From positions 1-64,000 of the forward strand of contig NZ_CP047897.1 in the NCBI RefSeq assembly GCF_009913235.1: a stretch of DNA of 64,000 nt, written 5' to 3'. Shown piece after piece: positions 17,011 to 25,474 of this stretch (the stretch's first letter is position 1; each line of letters opens with the position of its first letter). The notes beneath the pieces were generated by a model that had not been told where the DNA came from, ran no database searches, and was given only the letters and a program-made list of their open reading frames with translations. Both the position numbers and the translations under genes were made by a program. The stretch comes from Nibribacter ruber. Its GTDB lineage: Bacteria; Bacteroidota; Bacteroidia; Cytophagales; Hymenobacteraceae.

Positions 17011-17754
17011 ATGCCAAAATCAGCACATTTAGATACCTCGCATATTCAGCTCTTCCCGCTGGGAGACAGCGCATTGGTGGTGCAGTTTGGCGAAGTGATT
17101 GATGTGAGCATTCATGAGCAGGTGCGCGCGTTTGCCGAGTATGTAGAGGTGCATCCGTTTTATGGGTTTGTGGAGCAAGTGCCGGCGTATACTACTGTCA
17201 CCGTTTACTACAACCCCTGGCTGTCAAGCCTGAAAGGGAAGGTGAATCCTTATGAAACGGTGGTGGTATGGGTGCAGGAAGCACTGGCAAAAATGACGTC
17301 TGCTTCCAAAAAAACTGGCAAAGTTGTCAAGGAGATTCCGGTTTGTTATAGCAGTGAGTTCGGCCCAGATTTAAAGTTCGTCGCGGAGAATTCTGGGTTG
17401 TCAGAGGCTGAAGTCATTGCCCTGCATACAGCGCCGGAATACCTGGTGTATATGATGGGCTTTGCACCGGGGTTTCCTTATTTGGGTGGATTAAACCTTA
17501 GTCTGGCTACTCCTAGGAAGGCCACACCCAGGCCCACCATTCCCGCGGGTTCTGTGGGCATTGCCGGGGAGCAGACGGGCGTGTACCCCATGCAGACTCC
17601 GGGCGGCTGGCAGTTGATCGGGCGGACCCCTTTGGCCTTGTTCAAGGTGCACCGTGAAACTCCCAGTCTGTTACAGATGGGAGACACCGTGAAATTTGTG
17701 CCCATCAGGCCAGAAGAGTTTTACCAGTTACAGACAGAGCACCATGGGTCTTAG
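17011..17754 (+). CDS. pxpB: 5-oxoprolinase subunit PxpB (KipI family)
   Basis: A 247-residue subunit of the ATP-dependent PxpABC 5-oxoprolinase, which opens pyroglutamate to glutamate. Family motifs: FPLGDSALVVQFG at the N-terminus, ETVVVWVQEALAKM, YMMGFAPGFPYLGG, PRPTIPAGSVGIAGEQTGVY and GGWQLIGRTPLALFKV. The stop overlaps the pxpC start by 11 bp, implying translational coupling. Older annotation calls this family allophanate hydrolase subunit 1 or KipI; the pxpC-pxpA neighbours decide for PxpB. Confidence 0.95.
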   Translation: MPKSAHLDTSHIQLFPLGDSALVVQFGEVIDVSIHEQVRAFAEYVEVHPFYGFVEQVPAYTTVTVYYNPWLSSLKGKVNPYETVVVWVQEALAKMTSASKKTGKVVKEIPVCYSSEFGPDLKFVAENSGLSEAEVIALHTAPEYLVYMMGFAPGFPYLGGLNLSLATPRKATPRPTIPAGSVGIAGEQTGVYPMQTPGGWQLIGRTPLALFKVHRETPSLLQMGDTVKFVPIRPEEFYQLQTEHHGS

Positions 17755-18751
17755 AATAGAGAAGCCAGGCCTACTCACCACCGTGCAGGACACGGGCCGG
17801 TTGGGGCACCAGAAAGAAGGCGTGCTGGTGAGTGGTGCCATGGATGCGATGGCTCTTAGAATGGGCAACTTGCTGGTGGGTAATCATGAGAATAGTGCTT
17901 CGCTAGAAATGACCCTGCTGGGGCCAACCATCACTTTCACGCAAAGCCATCTTATCTCCATCACGGGCGCTGACCTATCGCCTAAAATTAACGGGGAAGC
18001 CATTCCGCTTTGGCGGCCCGTACTTGTCAAAGCAGGAGCAATACTCACGTTTGGCACCCCCATTCAAGGCACCCGAAGCTACCTAAATATTGCCGGTGGC
18101 CTTAAGGTGGAGCCTGTTTTAGGAAGCGCTTCTACTTACCTAAAAGCTGGGTTTGGCGGTTGGCAGGGCAAAGTCTTGCAAGCGGGTATAGAACTGGATT
18201 GCAACGAGTTGTCTACCCATATGTTTCCGTTTGTAAAGAGCCTAGAAAACGGTCTGGGAAAGGAAGCATTTTATGCAACTTCTTGGAGGCCTTCGCCAGA
18301 TTTATTGCCAGCATACGAGCCCAACCCAATCATCAGAGCCGTGCGCGGACCCGAATACGATTGGTTCTCCCTGGAAAGCAAGGACACGTTCTGGCAAACT
18401 TCTTTTCAGTTAACGGCAGCTTCAGACCGGATGGGCTACCAATTAGAGGGCGAAAAGTTGGAGCTGCAAAAGGTTCTGGAAATGCTGTCTACGGCCGTCA
18501 CGTTTGGGACCGTGCAAGTGCCTTCCAGCGGCAACCCCATTGTCCTGATGGCCGATCACCAAACTACTGGTGGTTATCCCAGAATTGCCCAGGTCATCAC
18601 CGCAGATTATTCCAAGCTTGCCCAAGTAGTGCCCGGGCGGCAGATCCAATTCCAGGAAGTGACCTTAGAGGAAGCACAATTCCTGTACCTGAAACAAGAG
18701 CAGAACCTGGAACGCCTAAAGCAAACTTTATCCCTTAAATTCACCACATGA
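17744..18751 (+). CDS. pxpC: 5-oxoprolinase subunit PxpC (KipA family)
   Basis: A 335-residue PxpC starting at ATG 17744 ([19 protein letters not shown]), the normal family start; an open frame extends 16 codons upstream but inside pxpB. Motifs include [54 protein letters not shown] and [21 protein letters not shown] sequence ([20 protein letters not shown]). It overlaps pxpB by 11 bp, and its TGA overlaps the pxpA ATG (ATGA at 18748-18751). Together with PxpB it forms the biotin-dependent-carboxylase-like part of 5-oxoprolinase. Confidence 0.95.
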   Translation: MGLRIEKPGLLTTVQDTGRLGHQKEGVLVSGAMDAMALRMGNLLVGNHENSASLEMTLLGPTITFTQSHLISITGADLSPKINGEAIPLWRPVLVKAGAILTFGTPIQGTRSYLNIAGGLKVEPVLGSASTYLKAGFGGWQGKVLQAGIELDCNELSTHMFPFVKSLENGLGKEAFYATSWRPSPDLLPAYEPNPIIRAVRGPEYDWFSLESKDTFWQTSFQLTAASDRMGYQLEGEKLELQKVLEMLSTAVTFGTVQVPSSGNPIVLMADHQTTGGYPRIAQVITADYSKLAQVVPGRQIQFQEVTLEEAQFLYLKQEQNLERLKQTLSLKFTT

Positions 18752-19518
18752 GCCACCTGTATTCTGTAGATATAAACTGTGACCTCGGAGAAAGCTTCGG
18801 GGCCTACCAAATGGGCAACGACGAAGCTATTCTGCCCTTTGTCACCTCGGCCAACATTGCCTGTGGATTCCATGCCGGTGACCCTGGGGTGATGAAAAAG
18901 ACCGTGCGGTTAGCCATAGCAAACAAGGTGGCCATTGGCGCGCATCCGGGCTTTCAAGACTTGGTTGGCTTTGGCCGAAGGGACATGGCGGTTTCAGCGG
19001 AGGAAGCCTTTGATCTGGTGGTGTACCAAATAGGCGCGTTGCAGGCATTTGTGCAGGCTGAGGGCGGCGTGCTCCACCACGTAAAACCGCATGGCGCCTT
19101 GTACAACATGGCAGCTATCAATGCATCTCTGGCTCAGGCCATTGCCGAGGCCGTCTACAAGGTAAATCCTCACCTGCACCTATATGGCTTGGCTGGCAGT
19201 GAACTGGTTAAAGCAGGGGAGAAACTGGGCTTGCACGTAGCCCATGAAGTCTTCGCTGACAGAACCTACCAAGCAGATGGCACCTTGACGTCGCGCAGGT
19301 TGCCCAATGCCATGATCATCAACCAACAGGAAGCAGTGCAGCAGGTGATACGCATGATCAAAGAAGGAAAGGTGCGTTCCCAGCAGGGCGAAGAAGTGGC
19401 TATACAAGCAGATACCATTTGCATTCACGGCGATGTAGCGCACGCGCTGGAACTTGCCCAGCTCATTAAGGAAAAACTTACCCAGAAAGGGATTCAGTTA
19501 CAAACCACAGGCGCCTAA
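18748..19518 (+). CDS. pxpA: 5-oxoprolinase subunit PxpA (LamB/YcsF family)
   Basis: A 256-residue LamB/YcsF protein. The metal/substrate motifs [50 protein letters not shown] and [14 protein letters not shown] are complete, followed by [20 protein letters not shown] and ICIHGD near the end. It completes the pxpBCA set. The start is fixed by the ATGA overlap with pxpC. The transporter gene begins 4 bp after its stop. Confidence 0.96.
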   Translation: MSHLYSVDINCDLGESFGAYQMGNDEAILPFVTSANIACGFHAGDPGVMKKTVRLAIANKVAIGAHPGFQDLVGFGRRDMAVSAEEAFDLVVYQIGALQAFVQAEGGVLHHVKPHGALYNMAAINASLAQAIAEAVYKVNPHLHLYGLAGSELVKAGEKLGLHVAHEVFADRTYQADGTLTSRRLPNAMIINQQEAVQQVIRMIKEGKVRSQQGEEVAIQADTICIHGDVAHALELAQLIKEKLTQKGIQLQTTGA

Positions 19519-19522
19519 TTCT

Positions 19523-20713
19523 ATGAAGTCAGAAAGGAATTGGAGTGTCTTGTTGGGTGCCGCCTTCTTGATGGCGACATCTGCCGTCGGCCCGGGGTTC
19601 TTAACGCAAACTACCGTATTCACGCAGAAGTTGGGCGCCAGTTTCGGGTTTGTGATTCTGCTGTCTATTCTTCTGGACATTGTAGTGCAGTTGAATGTCT
19701 GGCGGGTGATTGCCGTGTCAGAGAAACGCGCGCAGGATATTGCCAACGCAGTATTTCCGGGTTTAGGCATATTCATTTCTCTGCTCATTGTGCTGGGAGG
19801 TTTTGCGTTTAACATTGGTAACGTGGGCGGCGCTGGCTTAGGATTTCAAGTGTTGCTGGGCCTTTCGCCAGAGGTGGGAGCCATCATTGCCGCCGCCATA
19901 GCCATTGTGATTTTTCTGGTCCGTGAAGCCGGCAAAGTCATGGACCGTTTCGCTCAGGTCATGGGCGTGCTCATGATCCTGCTCATCATTTACGTGGCCG
20001 TTGTTTCTGATCCACCACTGGCAGAAGCCGCCACAAAAACCATCACACCCGATCAGATTGACGTGATGGCCATCATTACCTTAGTGGGTGGTACCGTGGG
20101 GGGCTACATCACCTTTGCCGGCGGCCATCGCTTGTTAGATGCCGGCGTGCGGGGAGAAGCGGCTTTGCCCAGCGTAAACCGAAGCGCCGTTTCCGGCATC
20201 ACCATCGCCTCTGTCATCAGAGTGTTTTTGTTTCTGGCAACGCTGGGAGTCATCACCAAAGGCTTTGTGTTGGACGATGCCAATCCGCCGGCCTCGGTGT
20301 TTCAATCGGCGGCGGGCAGCGTGGGGTACAAGCTCTTCGGGTTAGTGATGCTGGCTGCGGCGGTGACGTCTATAGTAGGTTCAGCGTACACGTCGGTGAC
20401 GTTCATCAGGACGTTCCACAAGCGTATTGACCAGAATGAGAACTGGTTTATCATTGGGTTCATCGCCATCTCCACCCTTCTCTTCGTGCTAATTGGCAAA
20501 CCGGTATCCTTACTGGTGCTGGCAGGAGCCCTCAATGGATTGATTCTGCCCATTACCTTAGGCACCATTCTCCTGGCTGCCTACAAAACCAAGATCATTG
20601 GCACCTACCATCACCCGCTTTGGCTAACTGTATTTGGCGTAATAGCCGTGCTCATGATGGCGTACATGGGAGGCTATACCTTGATTCAGAAGTTGCCTCA
20701 GTTGTTTTCGTAG
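19523..20713 (+). CDS. Nramp-fold transporter lacking the metal-binding motif (YcsG-like), probable 5-oxoproline or related uptake
   Basis: A 396-residue membrane protein of the Nramp/LeuT fold with about 11 hydrophobic helices. The start is ATG 19523 (MKSERNWSVLLGAAF); the longer open frame overlaps pxpA and is unlikely. In true metal transporters TM1 carries DPGN and TM6 carries MPH. Here the TM1 position reads TSAVGPGFLTQ (Asp to Gly, Asn to Phe), and TM6 reads ITFAGGHRLLDAG (MP replaced by GG, His kept). The metal ligands are therefore missing. Tight linkage with pxpBCA, as for Bacillus ycsG beside ycsF/kipI/kipA, points to an organic substrate such as 5-oxoproline. This is inference; automatic annotation would say divalent metal transporter. 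Confidence 0.85.
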   Translation: MKSERNWSVLLGAAFLMATSAVGPGFLTQTTVFTQKLGASFGFVILLSILLDIVVQLNVWRVIAVSEKRAQDIANAVFPGLGIFISLLIVLGGFAFNIGNVGGAGLGFQVLLGLSPEVGAIIAAAIAIVIFLVREAGKVMDRFAQVMGVLMILLIIYVAVVSDPPLAEAATKTITPDQIDVMAIITLVGGTVGGYITFAGGHRLLDAGVRGEAALPSVNRSAVSGITIASVIRVFLFLATLGVITKGFVLDDANPPASVFQSAAGSVGYKLFGLVMLAAAVTSIVGSAYTSVTFIRTFHKRIDQNENWFIIGFIAISTLLFVLIGKPVSLLVLAGALNGLILPITLGTILLAAYKTKIIGTYHHPLWLTVFGVIAVLMMAYMGGYTLIQKLPQLFS

Positions 20714-20715
20714 AG

Positions 20716-20779
20716 CTTGTTTTTGGCTTGGTTTACACAAAACAGCCTAAAAACGAATAAGTCTGTTTTTAGGCTGTTT
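20716..20779. repeat. 38-bp palindrome family, copy 9, with a second overlapping inverted arm
   Basis: The first fold is 20716-20755 (CTTGTTTTTGGCTTG ... CAGCCTAAAAACG), 2 nt after the transporter stop. The right arm AAACAGCCTAAAAAC (20740-20754) can instead pair perfectly with GTTTTTAGGCTGTTT (20765-20779), giving a mutually exclusive hairpin. Convergent gap with the cupin gene. Confidence 0.75.
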
Positions 20780-20815
20780 GTGATATTATTGAAGCACTGT
20801 GGTGTGAATTGTGAT

Positions 20816-21316
20816 TTATTGCTCACTAGCGTAGACATCGTCTGTAACAGGGTGCAACCACTTTACAATTCCTTTCTCTGTGTTAGGGATAATGTACATC
20901 TGTTGCATGCCCTTTTCTGGACTTGCCCCGTGCCAGTGCATCATGTTAGGCGGGCAGGTCACTACGTCGCCTTTCTTCAAAGTTTGCCGGGCTTGCCCTT
21001 TTATCTGGTGATAGCCTTCCCCGTCTGTGATAATCAAGATTTGACCGGCCGGATGAATATGCCAATTGCTTCGGGCACCAGGCTCAAAATAGACGTTACC
21101 AACTAATGTGTTGTAAGTGCTGTCATTGGCTACCAGACTGGAGGCCCAGGCCTTGCCCGTAAAGTTCTCTTTGGATCCTAGTTCGCCTTTCGGGAAGATG
21201 GATTGTGTTTCTTCTTGGGCAGTTGGGTTATTATCTTGCTGTTGGCAGTTACTAAACAATAGTACCATTCCCAAAGCGACTACAGATATTATATTCTTGT
21301 TAGGCTTCTTATACAT
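20816..21316 (-). CDS. Cupin-domain lipoprotein
   Basis: 166 residues. The signal peptide ends in LLFSNC (lipoprotein, Cys near 24). The single RmlC-like cupin has metal ligands SNWHIHPAGQILIITDGEG (motif 1) and PPNMMHWHGASPEKGMQQMY (motif 2). These resemble the cupins often linked to carboxymuconolactone decarboxylase-like or quinone-related proteins, but no enzyme activity can be assigned. It is probably on the periplasmic side. Confidence 0.88.
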   Translation of the reverse strand: MYKKPNKNIISVVALGMVLLFSNCQQQDNNPTAQEETQSIFPKGELGSKENFTGKAWASSLVANDSTYNTLVGNVYFEPGARSNWHIHPAGQILIITDGEGYHQIKGQARQTLKKGDVVTCPPNMMHWHGASPEKGMQQMYIIPNTEKGIVKWLHPVTDDVYASEQ

Positions 21317-21389
21317 TAGTAATTTGAGTGAGGGGAGAAGGTTAATTTTCGGTTACACCGCCTTTAGGTGATGGCTTAGTTAGCCAGCT

Positions 21390-21848
21390 TTATTTATCCA
21401 ATTCAAAAGCCACTGTCACATTTCCAGACCCTAATGCGGTGGAAAGCCCGGTAGGGTCATCAATGCGCCCCAGCCGTGTGTATTGGTAAGGAGTGGTAAG
21501 CTCTTTGTAGAAAAGCACCAGTGTGTTAGCTCCAAACAGCATCAAATCACCGGGTTGGATGGTGCCGGGACTGGAAGCGTTGGTAGGCAGACTGCTGGGC
21601 AAATCAAAGTACTTTTCGTTTTCGTTCAACTCCGTCATGTTAAGGGTCATGGGCAATTGGGCCTTGAAGGCGGTAGCGGTGGCATTATCATACAAAGTGG
21701 CCACAAACTTTTTCTGACCAACTGTTATCCTAAGTTTCATGCTAGTAGAATTAGGCGTATCAGGCTCTATGTTCTTTTTCTTATTTACAGTACAGGCTAA
21801 CAGTTGGAGGCTGAAGAGCATTAGGAATAAAATGGTGCCTGTTCTCAT
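21390..21848 (-). CDS. Cyclophilin-like fold lipoprotein
   Basis: 152 residues. The signal peptide ends LQLLAC (Cys19), then a short linker and a cyclophilin-like (Cyclophil_like) domain: MKLRITVGQKKFVATLYDNA, ATAFKAQLPMTLNMTEL, GDLMLFGANTLVLFYKEL, YTRLGRIDDPTGL, NVTVAFEL. The family is related in fold to cyclophilin A but lacks the catalytic Arg pattern, so prolyl isomerase activity is not expected. It clusters with the cupin lipoprotein and the alpha/beta hydrolase, a combination often seen near AraC regulators. Confidence 0.85.
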   Translation of the reverse strand: MRTGTILFLMLFSLQLLACTVNKKKNIEPDTPNSTSMKLRITVGQKKFVATLYDNATATAFKAQLPMTLNMTELNENEKYFDLPSSLPTNASSPGTIQPGDLMLFGANTLVLFYKELTTPYQYTRLGRIDDPTGLSTALGSGNVTVAFELDK

Positions 21849-21886
21849 AAGTGACAGTTTTAGAATTCGGGTTTTCTAATGAAGAA

Positions 21887-21915
21887 CAGGAAGGTGCTTG
21901 TGAAGCACCTTCCTG
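21887..21915. terminator. Hairpin terminator after the alpha/beta hydrolase
   Basis: CAGGAAGGTGCTT (21887-21899) and AAGCACCTTCCTG (21903-21915) form a perfect 13-bp stem with a 3-nt loop, 10 nt beyond the minus-strand hydrolase stop. The minus-strand tail is TTCTTCATT. This gap has no 38-bp palindrome. Confidence 0.7.
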
Positions 21916-21925
21916 CCAGATGGCC

Positions 21926-23050
21926 TTATTTCAAATTCTGGTTGAAAAAGGAAGTGAGTTTGTCAAAAGGGATGATGTCTGTCTTGTCATACAAATCAAC
22001 GTGGTCTGCCTTAGGTACAATCACTAGCTCTTTGGGACCGGATGCCATTTTGTACACATCCTCGGAATAATAACGCGAATGTGCATTTTCACCCGCAATC
22101 AGCAGGATGGGACGGGGTGAAATCAACTCCAAATTGGCCGCCATGGGAAAACTGAAGAAGGACATGGGGGTGGTAGCGGTCCAGGCGGTGGTTGAGTTGA
22201 TGGACCTTGGGTGGAAACCGCGCGGTGTCCGGTAATAATCAAAAAAGGAAGCTAATACAGGATCTGGGTTCTGAGGCAGGGATTCAGGAAGTATACGGTT
22301 TCCTTTTACAAGATTGCCTTTTTCGTCAAAAGGTACCTCATGTAAGCCTACCGCGTAGTTCTTGTTCTCGGCATCTGCCCAACGCTGTTGGCTTAGGTAA
22401 TCAATCACCTTCTTGCGTTGCTCCAAAGTATAGCTGTCTTTGTGGCTGCGGCTCATGCTGCGGGACATGTCATACATAGAAGCAGTGGCTACGGCTTTAA
22501 TCCGGCTGTCGCTAGTGGCGGCGGTGAGAGCCATGCCGCTCAAGCCGCAGATTCCTATCACCCCAATTTTATTTCTGTCAACAGTAGGCAACAAGCCAAG
22601 ATAGTCCACGGCGGCACTGTAGTCTTCTGTGTAAATATCAGGCGAGGCCACGTTGCGCACGTCTCCACCACTTTCGCCGGTAAAGGATTGGTCAAAGGCC
22701 AAGGTCACAAACCCTCTGGACGCCATTTCATTCGCATACAATCCAGAAGATTGCTCCTTCACCGCTCCAAAAGGACCGCTCAAAATCAAAGCGGCAAGTT
22801 TCTGGGTTCCTCTGTTCTTAGGCAGGTATAAATCCCCAGCCAGGGTAATGCCATAGCGGTTTTTAAAAGTTACAGCTTGGCGGGTCACTTTATCACTTAA
22901 CTGAAAGGTATACTGGTCTTTTTGGGCGGATTCTTTCATAGCTTTCGGGGTTGCTGTTTTCGCTTTCTGATTGGTTTGGGCATTGGCTTGGCCTACCATC
23001 ATAAGGATGGCCAAGGCTAAAAGAGGTATCTTTTTCATCTTGATTCGCAT
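21926..23050 (-). CDS. Secreted alpha/beta hydrolase, dienelactone-hydrolase-like
   Basis: 374 residues. Signal peptide MKKIPLLALAILMMVGQANA (start possibly at the second Met, MKKIPLL). The alpha/beta hydrolase core shows GDLYLPKNRG, ILSGPFGAVKEQSSGLYANE, GFVTLAFDQSFTGESGG and the nucleophile elbow GVIGICGLSGMALTAA; the nucleophile could be Cys (GxC) or Ser. Late motifs are RPILLIAGENAHSRYYSED (acid) and VPKADHVDLYD (His). Substrate unknown. It precedes the cyclophilin-like gene and follows the acetyltransferase, all on the minus strand. Confidence 0.9.
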   Translation of the reverse strand: MRIKMKKIPLLALAILMMVGQANAQTNQKAKTATPKAMKESAQKDQYTFQLSDKVTRQAVTFKNRYGITLAGDLYLPKNRGTQKLAALILSGPFGAVKEQSSGLYANEMASRGFVTLAFDQSFTGESGGDVRNVASPDIYTEDYSAAVDYLGLLPTVDRNKIGVIGICGLSGMALTAATSDSRIKAVATASMYDMSRSMSRSHKDSYTLEQRKKVIDYLSQQRWADAENKNYAVGLHEVPFDEKGNLVKGNRILPESLPQNPDPVLASFFDYYRTPRGFHPRSINSTTAWTATTPMSFFSFPMAANLELISPRPILLIAGENAHSRYYSEDVYKMASGPKELVIVPKADHVDLYDKTDIIPFDKLTSFFNQNLK

Positions 23051-23082
23051 TTAAATTGATTGAATCTGAGGGAATAGACGAG

Positions 23083-23682
23083 TTACCCATCAATGGTTTT
23101 GATGACTTTGGCTGGTACGCCGCCTACTATGGTATTGTCCGGCACGTCTTTGGAAACCACCGCTCCCGCCGCTACAATGGAGTTTTCTCCAATGGTGACA
23201 CCGGGCAAAATGGTGGCGGCCGCACCTATCCAGGCATTGCGTTTAATGAGGATGGGTTGGCAGAGTAGGGCTCTGCGGTCTGTGGGATTGGTAGGGTGGT
23301 TTTCGGTGATGAGGTTCACCTTGGGGCCTAGCATCACATGGTCTTCTATCGTAATGCCACCCATATCCAGAAAGGAACAGGCATGGTTGATGAAGACATG
23401 TTTGCCTATTTGTGTAAACCGCCCGAAATTGGTGTAAAAGGGCCCAAACACCGTGGTGCTCTCCGGCAGGTCAGTGCCTAACAGCTCGCTTAACCTCTCC
23501 CGGATTTGGTCTACTCCCGTGGAGTTGTTAACCCTAACTATTAGCTCTAAAGTGCGGGTAACTACTTCTTGTATCTTATGATATTGCGGGTCTTCTAGCC
23601 TGATGGGCTCCCCGGCTTTCATTCTATCAAATATGTCTCTATCACGTTGCGTAAAGACATCTTCTCTTTCTAAATCTTCCAT
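23083..23682 (-). CDS. Sugar O-acetyltransferase (maltose/galactoside acetyltransferase type)
   Basis: 199 residues with a left-handed beta-helix of hexapeptide repeats. An N-terminal helical part (TQRDRDIFDRMKAGEPIRLE) precedes FGPFYTNFGRFTQIGKHVFI, then HACSFLDMGGITIEDHVMLG, ENHPTNPTDRRALL and GENSIVAAGAVVSKDVPDNT. The catalytic His region NHACSF and the acetyl-CoA loop match LacA/Maa-type enzymes. Start ATG 23682, with a TAnnTTTG box 26 nt upstream. Confidence 0.93.
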   Translation of the reverse strand: MEDLEREDVFTQRDRDIFDRMKAGEPIRLEDPQYHKIQEVVTRTLELIVRVNNSTGVDQIRERLSELLGTDLPESTTVFGPFYTNFGRFTQIGKHVFINHACSFLDMGGITIEDHVMLGPKVNLITENHPTNPTDRRALLCQPILIKRNAWIGAAATILPGVTIGENSIVAAGAVVSKDVPDNTIVGGVPAKVIKTIDG

Positions 23683-23707
23683 TGTCTCTGCCTTTATGAG
23701 TACAATA

Positions 23708-23715
23708 CAAAGGTA
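23708..23715 (-). promoter_or_regulatory. TACCTTTG -7 box of the acetyltransferase gene
   Basis: CAAAGGTA on the plus strand, TACCTTTG on the minus strand, 26 nt before the ATG at 23682; it implies a leader of roughly 20 nt. No clear -33 element was identified. Confidence 0.5.
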
Positions 23716-23766
23716 CGTAAGCCACAGGCAGGCAGGTAAAGGGAATCAAACCATTACTTATGAAAA

Positions 23767-24645
23767 TCAAACCTCCTGCGTGCGCATGGATTTTGGGTTG
23801 GTGCCCGTGAGGCGTTTAAAGTAGTTGTTGAAATAGGAAGGGTACTCAAACCCGAGGGCGTAAGCAATGTCGGCCACGTTCCAGTCAGTGTGCTGGAGGA
23901 GGGCTTTGGCCTCGGTGATTATGCGCTCCGCTACAAGGGTAGTGGTAGGCTTGCCGGTAACTTCTTTTACGGTGCGGTTCAGGTAATTTACGTGCACGTT
24001 TAATTGAGCGGCATAGTCCTGGGCGGTCTTTAGTTGAAGCGGACGGTCTATGGTTTCAATGGGGAATTGGCGCTCCAGAAGCTCCAGAAAGACCGAGGTG
24101 AGCCGTGAGGCGGCGTTCTTGGTTTGGTCTAACTTCTCTGAAGGCTGTAATTTGTTGGCCTCATGCAGAATAAGGTGAATGTAATTTCGGATAACGTCGT
24201 CTTTATGAGCATACTCTGACTGTTGTTCTTCTATCATTCTCTGGAAAATGGAGTTCAAGAATTCTCTCTGCGTTTCAGTGATTTTCAATACCGGCGTACC
24301 GCCAATCTTAAACAATGGCGACTGTTGCAGACTCTCAGAACGATCAGATTGCTTTAAGAAATCCTCGGAGAAAAGGATGGTATACCCTACATAGCTGGTG
24401 GAGATGGTCTCCCAGGAATACGGGATATGCGGGTTCCCGAAAAATAGGACGGTGCCCTCTTGTTCAAAGGTTCGGTCAGCGTAATGAATGGCGCTCTTGC
24501 CCGTAGTCAAGCAGATTTTGTAGAAGTCTTTCCTGCTGTAAATGCGGGTGGCATTAGTGTCACTCTCAATTTGAAACACGTTGAACCCTTTCAATTTGAG
24601 TTCTGAATTGAAAGTAGAACCATGGCTTTCAGTCTTCTTATTCAT
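23767..24645 (-). CDS. AraC family transcriptional regulator
   Basis: A 292-residue regulator. The N-terminal ~160 residues form a cupin-like sensing domain (FYKICLTTGKSAIHYADRTF, EQEGTVLFFGNPHIPYSWE). The C-terminal ~100 residues hold two helix-turn-helix units: TAQDYAAQLNVHVNYLNRTV and WNVADIAYALGFEYPSYFNN, followed by YFKRLTGTNPKSMR. It probably regulates the minus-strand group downstream (acetyltransferase, hydrolase, lipoproteins) and itself. A TAnnTTTG box ends 5 nt before its ATG. Confidence 0.94.
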   Translation of the reverse strand: MNKKTESHGSTFNSELKLKGFNVFQIESDTNATRIYSRKDFYKICLTTGKSAIHYADRTFEQEGTVLFFGNPHIPYSWETISTSYVGYTILFSEDFLKQSDRSESLQQSPLFKIGGTPVLKITETQREFLNSIFQRMIEEQQSEYAHKDDVIRNYIHLILHEANKLQPSEKLDQTKNAASRLTSVFLELLERQFPIETIDRPLQLKTAQDYAAQLNVHVNYLNRTVKEVTGKPTTTLVAERIITEAKALLQHTDWNVADIAYALGFEYPSYFNNYFKRLTGTNPKSMRTQEV

Positions 24646-24649
24646 GTGG

Positions 24650-24657
24650 CAAAGTTA
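24650..24657 (-). promoter_or_regulatory. TAACTTTG -7 box of the araC-type gene
   Basis: CAAAGTTA on the plus strand is TAACTTTG on the minus strand, an exact TAnnTTTG match 4 nt upstream of the ATG at 24645. A leaderless or near-leaderless transcript is predicted. No good -33 match was seen. Confidence 0.5.
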
Positions 24658-24782
24658 AGGAAATCAAATTAAGTTGACTCCTTGACAGAACACAGCTAGT
24701 AAAGCATAAGTTTACTTTAACAGATAAGTACAGAATTATAGCCCCCTCTTAAGTTAATGACAAACTAAGTTCAGAAATAGGC

Positions 24783-24839
24783 TGGTGTATTGGTTTAGGC
24801 TACACCTTGATTCAGCAGTTACCTCAGTTGTTTGCTTAA
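24783..24839 (+). pseudogene. 3' remnant of a second Nramp-like transporter gene
   Basis: In one frame this plus-strand stretch reads GYTLIQQLPQLFA-stop, nearly identical to the last residues of the transporter ending at 20713 (GYTLIQKLPQLFS-stop). The nucleotide match continues a little upstream and then stops. As with the intact gene, a 38-bp palindrome follows almost directly (copy 10 at 24844). This is best read as the tail of a deleted or rearranged paralogue, 4 kb from the intact copy. Confidence 0.75.
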
Positions 24840-24843
24840 AACC

Positions 24844-24881
24844 CGTTTTTGGCCTGTTTTCTGGAAAATAGGCCAAAAACG
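24844..24881. repeat. 38-bp palindrome family, copy 10 (near consensus)
   Basis: CGTTTTTGGCCTG, TTTTCTGGAAAA, TAGGCCAAAAACG. It starts 4 nt after the remnant's stop and ends 10 nt before the convergent lipoprotein's stop. Confidence 0.9.
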
Positions 24882-24891
24882 GAGACCGACT

Positions 24892-25287
24892 TTAGAAAGA
24901 AGCCAATTCTCGTATGCCCAAATTGAAGTCAGAACCAGTTAGCGTCGCATCTCTGGAAGTGGCTACGGCACCGTCTACATAAATGGTAAGTTTGATTTTG
25001 GCAGAAGTAGGAGTGTTTACCCAGGTGGCTGGCGGGTACACCGTCACCGCGGCAATGGTTGGGTTGCCAACCCCTTCCTCATCTGGGATGCTCACCGTTT
25101 TTGACCAAGTGGTGCCATTTACGGTTTCCGTAGATTCACTATTGGAAGTGATTGCGTAGTCCATTCTGTATTGATCGGCTTTGTCTGACGTAAACTCATA
25201 CCTAACCTGATGCTCTTCTGGGTCATCTTCACACGCCGAAAACAACACAAACGTAACTAATGCTAACAGAGGTAAAATCTTTCTCAT
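24892..25287 (-). CDS. Hypothetical lipoprotein
   Basis: 131 residues. The signal peptide ends LFSAC (Cys19) and is followed by EDDPEEHQ, an acidic stretch typical of surface-exposed Bacteroidota lipoproteins. The rest looks like a small beta-sandwich (VRYEFTSDKADQYRMDYAIT, AKIKLTIYVDGAVATS). No family recognised. It is flanked by palindrome copy 10 on its 3' side. Confidence 0.7.
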   Translation of the reverse strand: MRKILPLLALVTFVLFSACEDDPEEHQVRYEFTSDKADQYRMDYAITSNSESTETVNGTTWSKTVSIPDEEGVGNPTIAAVTVYPPATWVNTPTSAKIKLTIYVDGAVATSRDATLTGSDFNLGIRELASF

Positions 25288-25383
25288 AGTGATTGGATAA
25301 GTGGCTGTAAGATATTGATGTATACTAGTTTATCCAAGGGCTGGCTGAAGTAGTATGAATAATTTCTAGTAAGACTATAAAAC

Positions 25384-25414
25384 AAAAAGGCCTGAGAAAT
25401 GTCTCAGGCCTTTT
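25384..25414. terminator. Bidirectional hairpin between the lipoprotein and Tricorn genes
   Basis: AAAAAGGCCTGAG and CTCAGGCCTTTT form a GGCCTGAG stem with an A-tract before and a T-tract after, the normal geometry of a bidirectional intrinsic terminator. It lies about 60 nt beyond the Tricorn-like gene's stop on the minus strand. Confidence 0.75.
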
Positions 25415-25474
25415 CTTTGGTCTACAGGGAGAAGTATTACGTCTTGTGTCCTGCGTCCTATGTCTCAAAAAAGA

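Noticed and set aside
19454-19522. Longer N-terminus of the Nramp-like transporter
   Set aside because: It overlaps pxpA in another frame and does not precede TM1 with family-like residues; ATG 19523 fits better.
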